From assembly GCA_024734555.1 (NCBI GenBank), contig JANPWX010000339.1, forward strand, positions 9,145 through 73,144: a stretch of 64,000 nt of DNA, in the 5' to 3' direction. How positions within the stretch are numbered: the first letter of the stretch is position 1; the number at the start of each line of letters is the position of its first letter. Positions 43,027-57,500 of this stretch are shown piece by piece. A model generated the notes under the pieces. The model was not told where the DNA came from. It saw nothing but the letters and a program-made list of their open reading frames with translations, and did not search any database. The position numbers were made by a program, and so were the translations under genes. The stretch is from Trochalopteron elliotii. Lineage: Eukaryota; Chordata; Aves; Passeriformes; Leiothrichidae.

Positions 43027-45285
43027 TCACTTCCTTTTTCTTTGTGTGCTTCTCCCACTTCTTTTCACTCTTGCACTTTGTGGTTCAGAGGTCAGTAGGA
43101 TCCACTTAGTTACAGGTCCTGAAATAGAGAACCAATTGCAATGAATCATCAACAGACATAACTGGCCTATGAATGCTCATGTGATAAGAAACAATGTGTA
43201 TGTCTCTCCCAAGTCCCATGGAAATGAAGACTAGGATAACAGATGGAAGAAACAACAGATCTGACCTGCTAGAAGAACTCAAAACAAAACCACTTAGTTT
43301 TACAAAACAGGTATCACACTGTACTTGCATGATGCAACTCCCTATTGCACACAGAATTCTGACTAATCACTTGAGCTCATCCTGAAAGTTTTACTCTTAA
43401 ACTACCTCTGATCTGGCCAACTACTTCCACGTCTTCCTGTAGCCAGAATAATCCGGTTTTAATCTCAACTTAAAACCACAAAACAAAAAACCCTTGTGGC
43501 TTGCCAAAAGGCCACATTTCCCAAAGACCTTTAAAAGACACGTGTGTACATGAAGGCTGCAGTCAAACAGGCAGCAAGATGCTCAATTCAGTATTCTGAA
43601 GGAAAAGGGTCAGGCAACAGCCCATCAGTCATACACACACCACCAATGATTACAGATTCTTTCCAGTCAAGAACTGGCCACCCAGCACCCAAGCCCTGGG
43701 GCCAGGGCCTGCTCAACCTGTTGCTCTCTCAGATGTTTTCTTCAACAGCTGAAAGAATCTGCTCCTGCTCAGGTCACACTCACTGAAAGGTAGTTCAGGC
43801 AGCTGCTGCTGCAACAGCTGCTTGCAGACATCAGCAAATATCTGTTACTGTAAAGCTACAAAGGTAATAGGAGAAAGCCTTTCCAGAACAGGCGCTCTAC
43901 AACAATTCTACCCTCCTACCCTCTTCTGCCACAAAGAAAAGCTATCCACAAACTCTAAGAGGCTAGCTTGCAGGATTAATGTCTACGGTGTGAACACATA
44001 CACTGGTATTTCTATTTGGACACCTAAAACCTTTCTAGATGTTTAGTTTTAAATTCAATTATATTCTTACATTACCATTATAACATTCTAGTGTAAGTCT
44101 CTATTCCTACTCTTTTCAGTGTGCATTCTGTTCCACTTTAAACTACTTTAAATCCCACTGCCAATATAATCCAGGAAAATAACAACAAATTGTTAAAAAC
44201 CTGTTCTTGTTACATCCCTTCTGTTATATAATCAAGTTTCCCTTGAGTGGAACAGGTAAGACTAACACACACATCCCCTCCAATGAAATCTGCAATATAT
44301 TTATCCCTCTTTCTAAAATGAAAAATAATAAACCAAAATTATATAGCACACTGAAGTCCTGTAACCTGAGCTTCCTCAGACGGATATGGGTACAGTGCAG
44401 GTTTTAATACTGAGGTGGGGTTGGGAACATGACGAGGAGGAAAGGACAAAGAGTTTTAATTAACTTACGCAACTTCCACCTCAGAGGCCAGGCTTGGCTT
44501 TAGCACTGCTGGAACCATGGGACTGTGTTTCAGAGTGAAGTGACTCACTTCCTCAGGCTGTTACATAGCTGTTCCCCCACACTGCCTCCCCTTCGCCTTG
44601 GCTACAAACCATGGACCTCTGCCACCCCGATCATGGAGCCAGGGCATTCCTCCCTCCTCTAAGCACAACGTCTCAGCTCATTTTCCAAGACCATCACAAC
44701 AGGACAAAAATAACTCTAGGAGAAATTATGGACACGTGAGATGGAAAATTCTCTCTAAACTGCAACTAGTACACAAACGAAGATTTCACAAAGTAAGTTT
44801 TTCCTACTTCAAGACTTCATTAGGAGAGGAAAAAACATCTTACAGCAGGAAACTTAATCCCTAGTAGCAAAAATATAGAGGTGGATAAGCTGCTATATGC
44901 CTCTCAGAAGCTTCAATGCTTTCCATCTTGCTTTCTGCAGCACTGCAAATGTATCAGAGATAACATCTAAACCTCAACACCTGAGGTAATACTACTAAGA
45001 GTGGTTTCTGAGTCTTACTTTGTGAAATCATCACAAGCTATTTTTCTTTCTAAACTAAGCAACGTTTTCCTTCTACCGATGCTTTTGTATTGATCAGTCA
45101 CATCATTCTGACAAAAAGAATGCCAGGTTTTCTGTATATTAAAGAACATTACCATAGATCAAGTTTTAACCTGCCAGCTTTCTGAAATTCTGCTGTAGAC
45201 TTTTTATACTTTGAAGAAAAATACAACAGTAATTGTCAAAAAGACAGCATTCAACTTTCAGCTTCAAGAGTCCTTGTTTTCAACC

Positions 45286-45318
45286 AAAGAAAGAAAGAAA
45301 GAAAGAAAGAAAGAAAAA
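45286..45318. repeat. (AAAG)n microsatellite
   Basis: About eight tandem AAAG units lie in the region upstream of the MIDEAS coding exons. Confidence 0.9.
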
Positions 45319-48300
45319 GTCCAGTTGATGCTGTTCTAAATAGTCCTGGCTGGGATTTGCAGCTACCACACAGAAAAGTACCCAGAAGACCCTTAGCAAG
45401 AGGATTCTCACATTAGTAACAAAGCATTGCATTAGCACAACTTTCCAAACCTATACTTGTATGGACTTTGGTTCTGCTTTTAATGCTACTAGATAAAAAG
45501 ACACCAGTCACAAGGTCTAACTCAGACCAGTTTAGAACTGCAGCAATCTGGTAAAGAGATCTAACAAAATATTAAGATGCAAAGTAGGAAAATGAGTAAG
45601 TTCAGAGATAACCCAAATGAGGAAAAGGAATATGTACAATTGAAGTTGTTATTCAGCACAAAACCCAGCATAGTGAAAAAGACATTAAAAGGGAGAAAAG
45701 AGATTTAAGGTACTCTGAACAGAACAAGCTTAGTGAACACCTCAGTTCTCCCAGTTACATGCAAAAATAACTATATCCTAAGAGATCCCCAAGATAAAGG
45801 AGGATTTGGTGCACCGGTATTTGATGGTAAAAGAAAATATCACAAAATTAGCTTTTCAGATGTTTTTTCCATAGAGAAAAACTACAGAAAAGTATCTTTG
45901 ATGTCATCCTAACAATAACAGTTCACAGTTGAATCTGCAGCGATAAATGTTCAAGTTGCAGCATGACTATGCTTCAGGAAAGCTCATACTTGGCAGCTGC
46001 ACTGCCTGAGCACTGCTGGCTCTGACTAAACAGGCTTCCCTCCCTGAGGTTGGGAGAATGAGCTCACACAATCATCATCCTAGCCAATTACCAGCTTTGA
46101 GGTTTTTTTGTTTTGTTTTACTTGAATTTCAGCACAAGAGTCAGCCTGCAGTAGCACAGGAAAATGCCAACATGCTTCCAGGCTTAAGTGGTTTGGAGCA
46201 GTACACCCCAGACCATTCCTCACCTTTCCATAAAGCACAGAGCTACTTCCAATACTGTAATTCCCAGAAGATACTGTGTCTTGCCTCCAAATATACTGTG
46301 TTATGTGTTATGATATTTAGCATTGCTATTACACTGCACAGAGAAAAAGCAGAACCTAGCATCAGTATATTTTGTTTTAATAACTCTAAGATATGGCATG
46401 CAACATCATCAAGTTATTTTCACTTCTGGGAGCTTCTGACATTCAAGAACTTCTCCTGAGCTTTCTCCAGATGAATACAAATTGCACATCACTTCCTTTA
46501 ATACTGTAAATATTTTCTGATTTCTAAGGAATTTTTGATATTGCAAGGCTTTCTCTTCTACACCTAAAAAGAATGACAAATTAGATATACATACACCCAA
46601 TGGTATATATTCATTCCAGAATGAAAAATACATAAGGAAAATAACTCATGGCATCTTACTGAGAAAGTTAGCATTAGCATTTTTAGCTAAAAACTTCTCT
46701 AGTGTATCTGCAGTAATGCATTAAAGAAAATCATAAACACATATAAAACACCATATGAGGTACATTTATGCAAAGAATGCTGAAGGACTTCCTGAGGTCT
46801 TCCAACAGGACTATGGAGGAGTCTCTTCCTGCATCCAGGATTCTGGTCTGAAATGATGAAGTCCTTTCAAAGCAGGTATCAGAAGGGTGGAGGGCACAGA
46901 TACTCAGAGCCACTCACTAGGGTGTTACCAGCCCAGACCACCCATCAGCAGATTTTACCCAGTCCAAAGCAGAATCATTGAGACATCCCTACCCAGTGCA
47001 ACTGTCCTGTCACAGCTTATTGTTAGCCTGGAGAGCCTGCTACAAAACCTTAACTGAAGTTAAAGATTATTTGACTTAGGGAACAAAGTAAAAACACTCC
47101 ATGGTAACTATTTAATGTAAAATATCTCTATCTCTCTTTAAAACTTGTTGCCTTTATAATTGGTAACTATCCACCATTATTCCATTTCTATAAATATTCT
47201 CTTAACTAAGCATATGCATATTTGTACAGTTTCACATATCAAGTTCATGACCTCACACACTGCAGTAATCTTGAACTTTACTCTTCGGCTCACTTTTTGA
47301 GGGCTGTGCTTTGCTTAGCCCATTTGCTACATCAGCTGTATCTGGCATGATAAGCAAGTTTAAATTGTGCACATTGCTCATTCTCCTTTGAGATCATTTG
47401 CAAACATTTCTCTCTGACAGAATGCTGCAGAAATGACTCAGGAAAGACTCTGATTTCTCCTCAAACTTCAGCAAAATTATGGATGCTGAGAATAATAGCA
47501 AGTTGTAGTTGCAGTTGTACACCATCTTTTATTCACCATCTTAGCTTTTAAATTCCTCTCTTTTAGGGTTTTATTAATTTAAAATAAAGTGTTCCTCTGT
47601 TCTAGCTAATGTACATTCACAGCAGCCTTAACTGCAACAATGCTGTCACTGTTCCTTACAGGAAATCTGTCACATTAGGGTGATGACAGTCATTTCTCAC
47701 TAACTCCTCCTGCTGCCAGCAACTGAAATTATGGTTCTCCCCTGTAAGCAGCTCAATCACTTTCAACCATGATGATGGGCAGTTTCCAAGAACAATCTTA
47801 CATTTAAGACAAATGCAGCAAGTTACCCTGTGTCCTTCTGACACAGCAATCAAACCTTCCTTCTCCAGTTTGCTCATTATTATGGTCAAATTCCACATTT
47901 ATAAAACACGTAAAGAATTATAATACATATTTTACTAATGAGGAAGAGAAACAGAGGAAGTAACTCACTGCTAAGATCACACAACAAGCAAGATCAAAAA
48001 GTAAGCAATATATAATATACTAGCTCCAGTTCCCCTTCAAATCTGAAAGAAAACATGGGTTTAATTAAATTTACCTGTGAAAGATAGAAATTGGGTGTGC
48101 TATTCACACATCTGCAGAAAGGAAAAAAGTTTTCATTCCTTCACTGCAATAGGAGGTCAGAGGAGGCTCAATAGTATAGGTTTTGTTTCTGGCTTTTGCG
48201 GTTTGCATTTCTGAAAATTACTGGAGACTTACAGGGCATCACAAACTTGTTCCGGCTAGCAGAAATCTGCCTCTGTGAAACCACCAACACCATTTGCAAC

Positions 48301-51300
48301 AGTCTTGAGTAAGAACAAAGAAAAGGATGAAAACATGGGTCAGTTTTTCTGTTTGTAGAAGATTTGCAAAGCTTATTGCACATAGCCTATGCTTACCCTG
48401 CTGTGTATGGAAACAGCTTCAATCTCTCCTTCCAAAGCCTTTCCTGCACACTTACTTTGTCACATTTTCTTCCAGACAGTTAGCTATATAAAAATTCCTG
48501 CAGATTGTTTGCAACCTCCCACTTACCACCTTCAGACACCTTGAACACGAAGGATAACAGCACAGCACAGAAAATAAACCATGTTTGTAAATTCTATATG
48601 GAAAAGCACAGCAGTCTATGTCCTGAAGAAAGCAGCGGAAAACTCAAAGCAACTACAAAACACAATATTGTGCAAGGAAGCCAAAAACATAAATACAAAG
48701 ATGATGGTTTTATGTTCCTGTAACTTTATCACAAATGACATGGCATTTTCCAGACATCCAGAATATGTGCCTCTGTAGGAAAAGGTGTATTTTCCAGGAG
48801 TGTGGCACTACAGAAGAGCAATAGCTAAACCCCAAAGTGAAAACACAAAACCAACCAACCAAGCACCGCAGTTTAAAAGAAGCCCGCTACAAAAGAATGT
48901 AATTAGGTATCAATCATCTCCCCTAACACCTCCAAGTTTGAAACTAATCTAGGGAGCTTATCAGATCAAAGTCCTAGAATCAATAAAGCCTATGAAATGG
49001 GGAAGGCTTACTTGTTGTGTAACACTGCATAGCAAAAAAAAGAAAAGGAATTCTACAGCAGGACTGTAATAAAGACAAAGAGATGGAAGGAAAGCTGCTT
49101 CACAGACAGACAACAAAAGGGAAAACACAGCATCCAGGAAGTTTGGCAACTTCCACTGTTTCCTGAAGGTGCCTGCCTGGGGCTAGCAAACACATACCTA
49201 AATAAGTAGTATGCATGGCAGAGGTTTATGATCTACCCAAATTTTCATGTGATTGGCCCATTTCTGTTGCAGAGAAAGACTGACTACAAGGGTGCCTCTG
49301 CCCTGAGGACACTCTTAAATCACTTTCCCATTTTCGGAGGCTGGGAATAAAGCTTTATTAAACCACTGTACTAACCAAGAGTCTCAAAAGTGAAACCCAT
49401 AAGCCTTGTGAGGTGAAACACGTGAGAAAATGGTGATATTGTGAAGGACTATGCGCCAGCAAAATCAGGTCGCTTGTACTGCACCACCGGATACCACCAA
49501 CTACTGCTCCAATCTAAACCATTCCTGACATTCAGCACCACCAGGGGTTAATTACCCACAGCAAGCAAAGTAACATAAAATGTAGACCTACCATATCATC
49601 CGGGAAAAACATACATGCCCAAATAGAAATACGTGAACTGCACTTCACAAAGTAATCAATCCAAGGAGAAATACAAATTCTACTCCAATAAAAGATTTTG
49701 GTTTACGATAAAGGAAGTAATAAAGGTGAGACAGTGAAAATGCAACCCTTTAAACATTATTTAATTAAGTACATTTCTGTTTCAATGGTCTTCAAGTTCA
49801 CCAAAGCATGCATTTTGATTCTATTTGGACCTACTATTTATATCCATGGATGTGGTTTTATTTATCCCCATCACCACAATTTTTCCACACTCAATCTAAA
49901 CACACAGATCCATCCTACTATGGAGGATGTTACAGAGAAGGAATTTGGTGTTTTGAATTACAGTGCTCTTGAATTTGGTGCTTCAGACCACAGATGCACC
50001 TCAAAGGGAAGTTTTCAGGTCAGAGTTCAGTGAGAGGAAAGTCTTATACTGTCGATGAATACTTAAAAATAACCAATTTTTTGGGGCTGTCTTCCTCAAT
50101 TCAAGCAGTAAACTAGGTTATAAGTATTGGAAGCTTCCTTTTCAAAACATACCTAGGATTTTCCACATAATTTTGTTCTAATGGACGAGGACGAGACAAA
50201 AAGTTGTTACAAAGAAAATGCCCATGAAGTGCTGATTAGTCTTATCCTTATAACAAACAAACCAGACAAAACCTGGCTTACACACACAGCTCCACCTCAA
50301 GAAAATCAGGATGGATAAGGAAGAAAAACTACTAAAAATACAGACTAAAATTTTAAAACTTTGCAGATGATTAAACAAACAACAAAAGGGAAAAAAAGCC
50401 AAAACTTGATTTCTTTAAAAAGGAACTGACAATGTTGTTTCTACCAGCTATTGAAAGGATATGGAAGATCTTCATATATTTTCAAGCAAAACTTTGAGTG
50501 CTGTTTCCAAAATAATAGAAATTTCATGCAAAGCTCATCACATGAAAACAAATTATTCATGATTGGCACCACACTACTATTCTGTCTTGCATTACCAGAG
50601 AGGCAGCTCCACAATCTGGACTCTTGTAAACACATACACAGGAAAGCCTATCTTCACAAATGGCTTTTCAACACAGACCAGGCTTATCCTTTAATAAAAT
50701 AGATACATGATACATTTCTTATATTGGTTAATGTTTATAAACTGTACTGAAGTTAGGAATATTTGTTATTATAATCTGTCATCATGATAAATGCTGATCT
50801 GAAGAGGCTTGGGCAGTCTTAGAGAGCAGAATGAGCACAGTCACTACAGAGTATGAAATGCTGTTTTCAGGCTTTGTAAAGTCACACGAACATAATTCTT
50901 TCCCACTGGAAATGGGTTAACAGTTCTAATCGTAAGCCCTTAGACAGTTATTTTAAGCTTTTTTGTTTGGAGCTGTCTGGGAAGGCAGTTGCTAGCAACA
51001 AAGACCAACATGCAGGGATCACAGCAGGCTCCAAAGTCAGAATGGCAAACAGCAGGCCAGAAGCTTTTCCCTGCCCTAGCATTCACATACCTGACAGGAC
51101 CACAACACATCCTTCACTCCAAATGCGTCTCCTGCCTCAAACACACCAGCTGTAGAATTGCATGGACACCCCAGAGACAAACCAAATCCCTCTGCACTTT
51201 AGCCCTGAGAAGAAAACACACCTGAATGCACTGAGCTGCAACAGGAAAGATTGCTACATGTTCAGTTGTTCCCACCTCACCCTCTTCAGCACTCCATCAC

Positions 51301-53321
51301 AAAATCAGGCTTGCACAGACGTCCAGTGTACGGAACAATGAAGTCTGAGTGTTTTACAGATTCCTTTGAGGCTTTGCAAGAGGTAATGGGCTACAAATAA
51401 GGGAAGAGAATGGTGAAAGTTCATAGAGACAGTGGTACTTTCCATTCCTGGAGGTTTCTTCATGAGAAATATAAATGTACTCAATACCTCAGACTGAGCC
51501 CTTGGCAGAGACATTCTTAAGACAGTCAAGCAGGCAGCACCACTCACCCAAGTCTGGCTGGACAACAGCTGAGACTACACGTACAGGCAGAACCCCTGGG
51601 ACCTGGGGTCAGCTTCCAGCTCTGCTACAGACATACATCTTAAGCAAGCCACTTTACGTTGTTTCATAAAATGAGAATAACACTTGAGACCAAATACATT
51701 GATATTAATGGAGCATTTTGAGGTCATAAAAGCTGTATTATGTTTAACAATAACCACTAACAGCCTAGATGGGAAGTCTTCCACAAAGGGCTTAGAAGTC
51801 TAATTTCAGACAAGATGCAATCAGGGTAATGATAACCAAAGAAGAGGGAGAAAGAAAAAAAGTGAAGGAAAAAAGTCACACAGTAATGAAGTTGTTCTTT
51901 TGTCACATGCCTGCCTCTATCTCACTTGACCCAGAAACATCTTTGTTTATCAGCAGTTATCTAAGCTGAAGCAGTGCTGACCTTGGTTTGCCCACATCCA
52001 CACACTTGCAGCAAACAGATGACAGTATTGACTGAGAGCAGTCAGTCTTTAACAGCATTGCTGGGGCTTTAGTTCGCATTTCTAAAATTATGTCTTTTAA
52101 GAATTCCAGCAATCACTGTTGACTATAAAAGGGTCTCTTTACTGTGCTGGCCTGTTACAAGGTACAGTAAGCTCTCTGCCATGACTGGGGCTGTCAGGCA
52201 TTACAACAATGCAGCTAAGCACACTAGTACTGGGAGCAGGAACACTGAAAGACGTGGGCAAGCAGGATCATCACACAGTGGAAAACGGCAAGGTTTTAAG
52301 ACTCGAGGGGCTAAAAGAGCATTCTGATTTCTTAACCTTTAATTAAAAATTGAAGCAGTCTCCAGGTCTCCAGATTCAGAGTTCCCTGCCAGTTACCTGA
52401 CAGACACCTGCCCAATCTCCTCCTTTTAGCCACAGGGATTATTTCAGTGGAGGAAGGAAAGAGCAGATGGTTGGCACCAATACTGGATCAAATACAAAGC
52501 GCTTCCATTTCTGTAGTGGCTTATTTGTATCCTTACTAGCATTGTAAAGCACTTCCAGTATGCAGCATAAGTGACATCGACCTCATATGGACTCAGAGCA
52601 AAGTCAGAAATTTCCTAAAGATTCAGCTCAACAAGCCTACCTGAAACCAAACAAACCACTCATTCCGTACTTTATAACTAGAAAGAAGTCATTCAATAAC
52701 AGCATGAGGAAAATTGTTCTCTATTAAGATCCCTTACAAAGTTATTTTAAACTGTGCAAAAGACTCGGTTGTTAGTAAAACAAAGTTAAGGTCACAATGA
52801 TTAATTTCAATACTATGGGAAAAACGAAAGTTTATGCATTAATCCACCTGTAGATGGAATTCTATGAGTGTTAAGCAGATTGAAGTATCTTGCACAGTTT
52901 ACTCTGCAAGTCCTGGAATATAAATAGATTTTAATTGAAGTCATAACATTTTGGTTCAATAATCCCACATTACACTTTGAACAGCTGTATCTGCTAAAGA
53001 TACACACTATGTAATTGCTATGAACAGTAACAATAAGTCCTTGAAAATTGTGAAAAAAAATCCAGGACATAAATAATTGGAAGATCAGAAACTTACTAGA
53101 AAATCTGGTAAGATCATCTGCACTAAACACTTGACCATCTACAAAAGAAATCATGAAGGAAAAAATAAATTCCCTGACATTATATAGTTTTCACTTTGGA
53201 ATGAAGGGCTAATGAACTAATCATGTCTTCAGGTATATGGATTCCATTAACCTGACTGTCTCACACCAAAGAAATTCTGAGACTAATGCTCCTTTACAAT
53301 CCAGAATGCATCTAGTCTTCT

Positions 53322-53450
53322 AGTTGTAGGCCAGTTTGGATGGGGCTCTGAGCAACCTGGTCTAGAGCAAGGTGTCCCAGCCCTTGCCAGAGAGGTGGAA
53401 TGAGATGATCTTTAAGGTCCCTTCCAAAGCAAACCATTCTGATTTTGTGA
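53322..53450 (+). mobile_element. CR1 LINE 3'-end fragment
   Basis: Successive blocks ggccagtttggatggggctc, gagcaacctggtctag, aaggtgtccc and gatgatctttaaggtccctt are the diagnostic 3' UTR of avian CR1 LINEs. It is 5'-truncated, as usual for this family. Confidence 0.93.
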
Positions 53451-54539
53451 TAATGGATTCTATAGGATTTTTTCACACCAGGTAGACAGCACTCTCTTAT
53501 ATCAAGTAGGTTACTTCAAGCAGTCCAGCTTATGTCCCACGGAGTCTGACGACATTATATTTTCAGCAAATCTCCAAACAGCAGGAATGAGCATCCAATC
53601 TCTCATCAGCAGGCTGACATTTGTTAAACAGTTCTTCCCCATTTGGAAAAGATCTATTAATCCACCAAGGCAGAAAAACATTCTACCACTTATTATATCA
53701 CAGACAAATTTCTCCTGGGGAAAGTAGTTGAAGGAACTTGTCCACAAACAAACTTCATGTTATTGGAATACTCACCATTTACGTAATACTTGGCAACAGT
53801 TAAAGCAATATATTGACACCAATTCATTCAACTTCACAACACGCATCACGTGCAACATTCTGTACTTCTAACAGGTACACAAAGAGAGACAAAGCAGCCT
53901 GTTTCGCACTAAAAAGCAAAAAAGGTAGCCAAGATGAGGTTATTCTTCTTATTTCCTTTATCTCAGTTTTGTCCACAGACTGCATTTGCAAGATATCTGG
54001 TAAAGCATCTTCATTTTGAACAGTTATACCGAATTCAGAAAATACTGTAGAACACTACAGTACTACTTTTCCTACTACTTTTAAAGTACACCATAGAACT
54101 CCCCCCACCCTGAGGTAAATTTTAAGGCAATTGATATAAAAATCACATAAATTTTATGGCAATTTATATAGAAGTCAGAAAGTCTTCCACAGCACATGAA
54201 ATTTCACCTGTAGACATTAAAGGCTCTAACATTAAAATATACATGTCAGTGTTATAGTAGAGATCTCTGATACTCCACAGATGCAGTGCTCTATAATGCC
54301 TTTGCAGCTCTCCACAAGCTCTGCCTGGAACTGCAGCCGAAGGGGAAAGGCTCTTCCACTTGCATGATCTGTATTGGTTGGGCTTTTAGACTTCCTTTTT
54401 TTTAAGAAAATGACAACACTAGCCAGGTGTACTGCTTCTTGTTGTCCAGGCTTAATTTCCTGCACTATAGTACAGAAACTGAATTACAGTAATTTCTATT
54501 TTACAGGGTTGCATGGTCTCATAATCAGTATAACAGCAC

Positions 54540-54568
54540 TAAAGAATGTATAAAAAGTACATTCTTTA
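54540..54568. repeat. Perfect inverted repeat (11-bp arms, 7-base loop)
   Basis: The arms taaagaatgta and tacattcttta are exact reverse complements around taaaaag. The AT-rich hairpin lies in the probable MIDEAS 5' intron. Confidence 0.85.
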
Positions 54569-57500
54569 TGCACTTATTCTAGCAATATCTCTTTAAGGGA
54601 CTGAACCATTAATCCCTTATTATTGAAGACAGCAAAGTCTGGGAGAGGGAGATTTTGAAATTACTTGCCTGAAGATGCCTATGACAGAGGAGATAAACTA
54701 ATTCAGTCTCAGGTTAGTGCCTATCCTTTCCATCATTTTTAGTCTCTTACTCAGTTTGAAATCCCATCCTAAGGTTGGCTAAAGTGCACATGAAACTCCT
54801 CCAAAACATTTCATCCTATTTCAGCCCACCCAGGAGACTGTATGCCATGCATAATAATAAACTCAAGATAAGCATACAGCAGTCAATGCAGGTTTATTGT
54901 GGATCTAAAAATATCATGCTAGCTTGTACTAGAGTTGTCATCTGTAAGACTTATGTGCACATGCACTAGCCTTGGCTGTGGTGGTGTCCAGGGGACACAG
55001 AACAGTTCAGGACACTCAGCAGACCTAGTCAGGTGTAATCATTACATTGTTACTAATTTTGCCTAGGAATTAAATAACAATGTTGAAAAATCTCACCCAA
55101 TTCCTTCCCTGCATGCAATTACAAAATCATATGAAGAAAGAAGGGAAGGTATTTATTTATACCTATTAGTCGATTAATGTCGATACAAGCTTTCATCTGT
55201 TTACATCACTTATGAGCACCATAAGCATAAAAGCACGATTTGAAATCAGAGAATTAAAAAAGGGGGCTCTAAAATCCTGTAAGAGTGCTTTTAGCAAGTA
55301 CCATGACATGTATATTCCTCCCATCTTTCCCAATCACCACTCCGAGGGAAAAGAATTTTTGTTCTTTTCCCACAACTGCAACATCTGAGATGCCACAAAT
55401 AAGAAACAGCCCTCAGGCCCACAAGGAGCGGATGCATTGGAACTGCATGTGTTCACAGCTCACTCGTGTATGGACAAGCTTCCACATCTTCCACTCCTTA
55501 AACCCTCTGACTGAATGTTCTGTTTCACCTGGCCAAATTAAGAGCAACCTGTACTGATTTTTAGCAAGACAGCACACATCACAGCAGCTGGACAGGAACA
55601 AGGGTTCTTTCAGCAGACTGTGCAAAGGGCTCTGCCACTGCTCCCACTGCCCCTTCTGAGGGCCCCAGGGAGCACCACGGTCTGGCTACTGTTTTGACCT
55701 GCAGCAACAAATGTCAGATTTCTGTCACTGAAGGGGTGAGAGAGGGAAGGGAGGGTCAGAACCACCACACATTTGGTTGTGAAATATAGCCAGGTTTCAC
55801 ATAAAAAAAATAATAAATAGGGCCCAGAGTTTTTTAAATGCAAACAGTACGGATGAAATTGGCAGTGTCATTTTTCCCTTTACATAAAAAGGTATGTACT
55901 TATCACAGCTATTTACAGGGGGGGGGAAACAAACAAAAACCAGCAACAGAACCAAGCATTGAGAGGCTTTCAATGCTGTGACAATTTCAATGCTGTTTCA
56001 ATTCCTATGCATGAGGAATGTTGTCACATTATTACTTAAAATGAAAGGACAAGAACTAATTTGCACGTAACTGATGACGTTAGCCTACTACAGTAGGTTA
56101 AGTCGTTAAGTCAATGCTCTTCCTAAGTCTTGCACCACTTGTATTTGTGGTTTTGCTTTCTGCCTGTCTTACTGAAAATCTTGAACATTGCACAAAAGTT
56201 TCCCTTGCAGACAAAACCTGACAAATCAGAGTCACAAAAGTACAGCCAGAGCCACAAAAATGAACGAAAAAGCAGAAGGAAATTCACACTCATTGCTATT
56301 CGCACACAGGAAAAAAAGTTTAGATGAAAGAATGGCTTTTACACACATACAGTTCCTGCAGGTAGCAGACTAAGTCTGTATTACTGCAGATATTTCTAAA
56401 CTCAGTGGCTCTGCTTAGGCAAGGTTTCCACACTCTTCAGCTGTCTTCAGCCCACCTTCTGCAAGACTTGTGACCCTGGTGTTGGCATAAAGCTCCACAG
56501 TAGCATCAGTGCAGAGACAGGGATTCCCCCAGCAGCACTTTGAGCAGCCCAGGGCTGAAGAACTCACGCTTTCAATTTCAGACTGAGGTCAAGTACTACG
56601 GTTGGTTTCCATTCCTGTTGCAACACGCAAGAAGCTAACAAGTGAGAAAAGGGTGAGATGACAAAACAACCTGCAGCAAACAGACAATCTCCTCAAACCA
56701 CGAGTCTATCGTCCCTCCATATGCCTTTCCTCTTGCTCCTACACTTCCAGTAGATTTTGTCCATCTTCTAGAATATGATGCCTTCCAGTTAAACATACTT
56801 AGTTCCACAAAGACATCATGGCAGGTCAAACTGCTCCAAAAGACACAAAGCACCATCCAATTAAGCCACAATAATTACTTCTTAGTGTGTCACCCCTTTT
56901 TTTAATTTTAAAGGTAGCTTTTTATAACTGGTAATTTCTTTAATGTAATTTTTTTACTTCTACCTTACCTGGTAATAATAAGATAGATTTGGACATATAA
57001 AAAGCTACATCCAATAAAAGGAAGTTGTTTATCATTTTTGTTACAGCTCTCAGCTCCCTTCCTTGAAGACATAAAGGGTTTTCTAAAATATTTTGCTTGT
57101 TAGTATATTTATTTTTTTTAATTTTATGCACAGATATTTGCATGGTAAAGAGAAATTGGCATTTTTTTCTTATATATGGGCAGCATGTTGTGTGCTAATT
57201 TTCTCAATATCATTGGGAAAATTGTTTATAGTTTCAAATATTGCAAATTGTTAAAAATCATTTGAAAAATTTCATACACAAAGCTCCCCTTAGCATTCAG
57301 TAGACACTGGTTTTAAAAAGCAGTGTTTTAAAAAGCAGCAGCTGGAAAACCCCCACCTGTCAGTTCCTCAGCTCCCAGAATCATTTCACTAGCTCTCTAG
57401 TCAACTTCTGAAATAAGTATATCTGCAACTCCAGTGTTAAAAAGGGAAATTGCCTTCCACATTCTGATTTTTTTAGCTTTTTATGCCTTCAGTAGGTAAA

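Larger units (their letters stand above)
42884..43118 (-). other. MIDEAS: MIDEAS 5' UTR part of the first coding exon
   Basis: Upstream of the ATG, a strong acceptor (ttctctatttcag, revcomp) predicts the exon start at 43118, giving a 235-base leader in this exon. The leader holds two short ATG uORFs (43026-42985 and 42978-42919 on the - strand). At least one further non-coding exon must exist upstream (higher coordinates) and was not located. Confidence 0.65.

Noticed and set aside
42884..43030. A 49-residue in-frame N-terminal extension of MIDEAS starting at 43030
   Set aside because: The codon at 43030-43028 is GTG, not ATG, and no in-frame ATG lies between it and the conserved MNLQAQ start. 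The extension does not resemble human MIDEAS.
46058..46459. 133-residue + strand frame
   Set aside because: It is antisense to the probable MIDEAS 5' intron, with no domain, no promoter and no splice partners visible.
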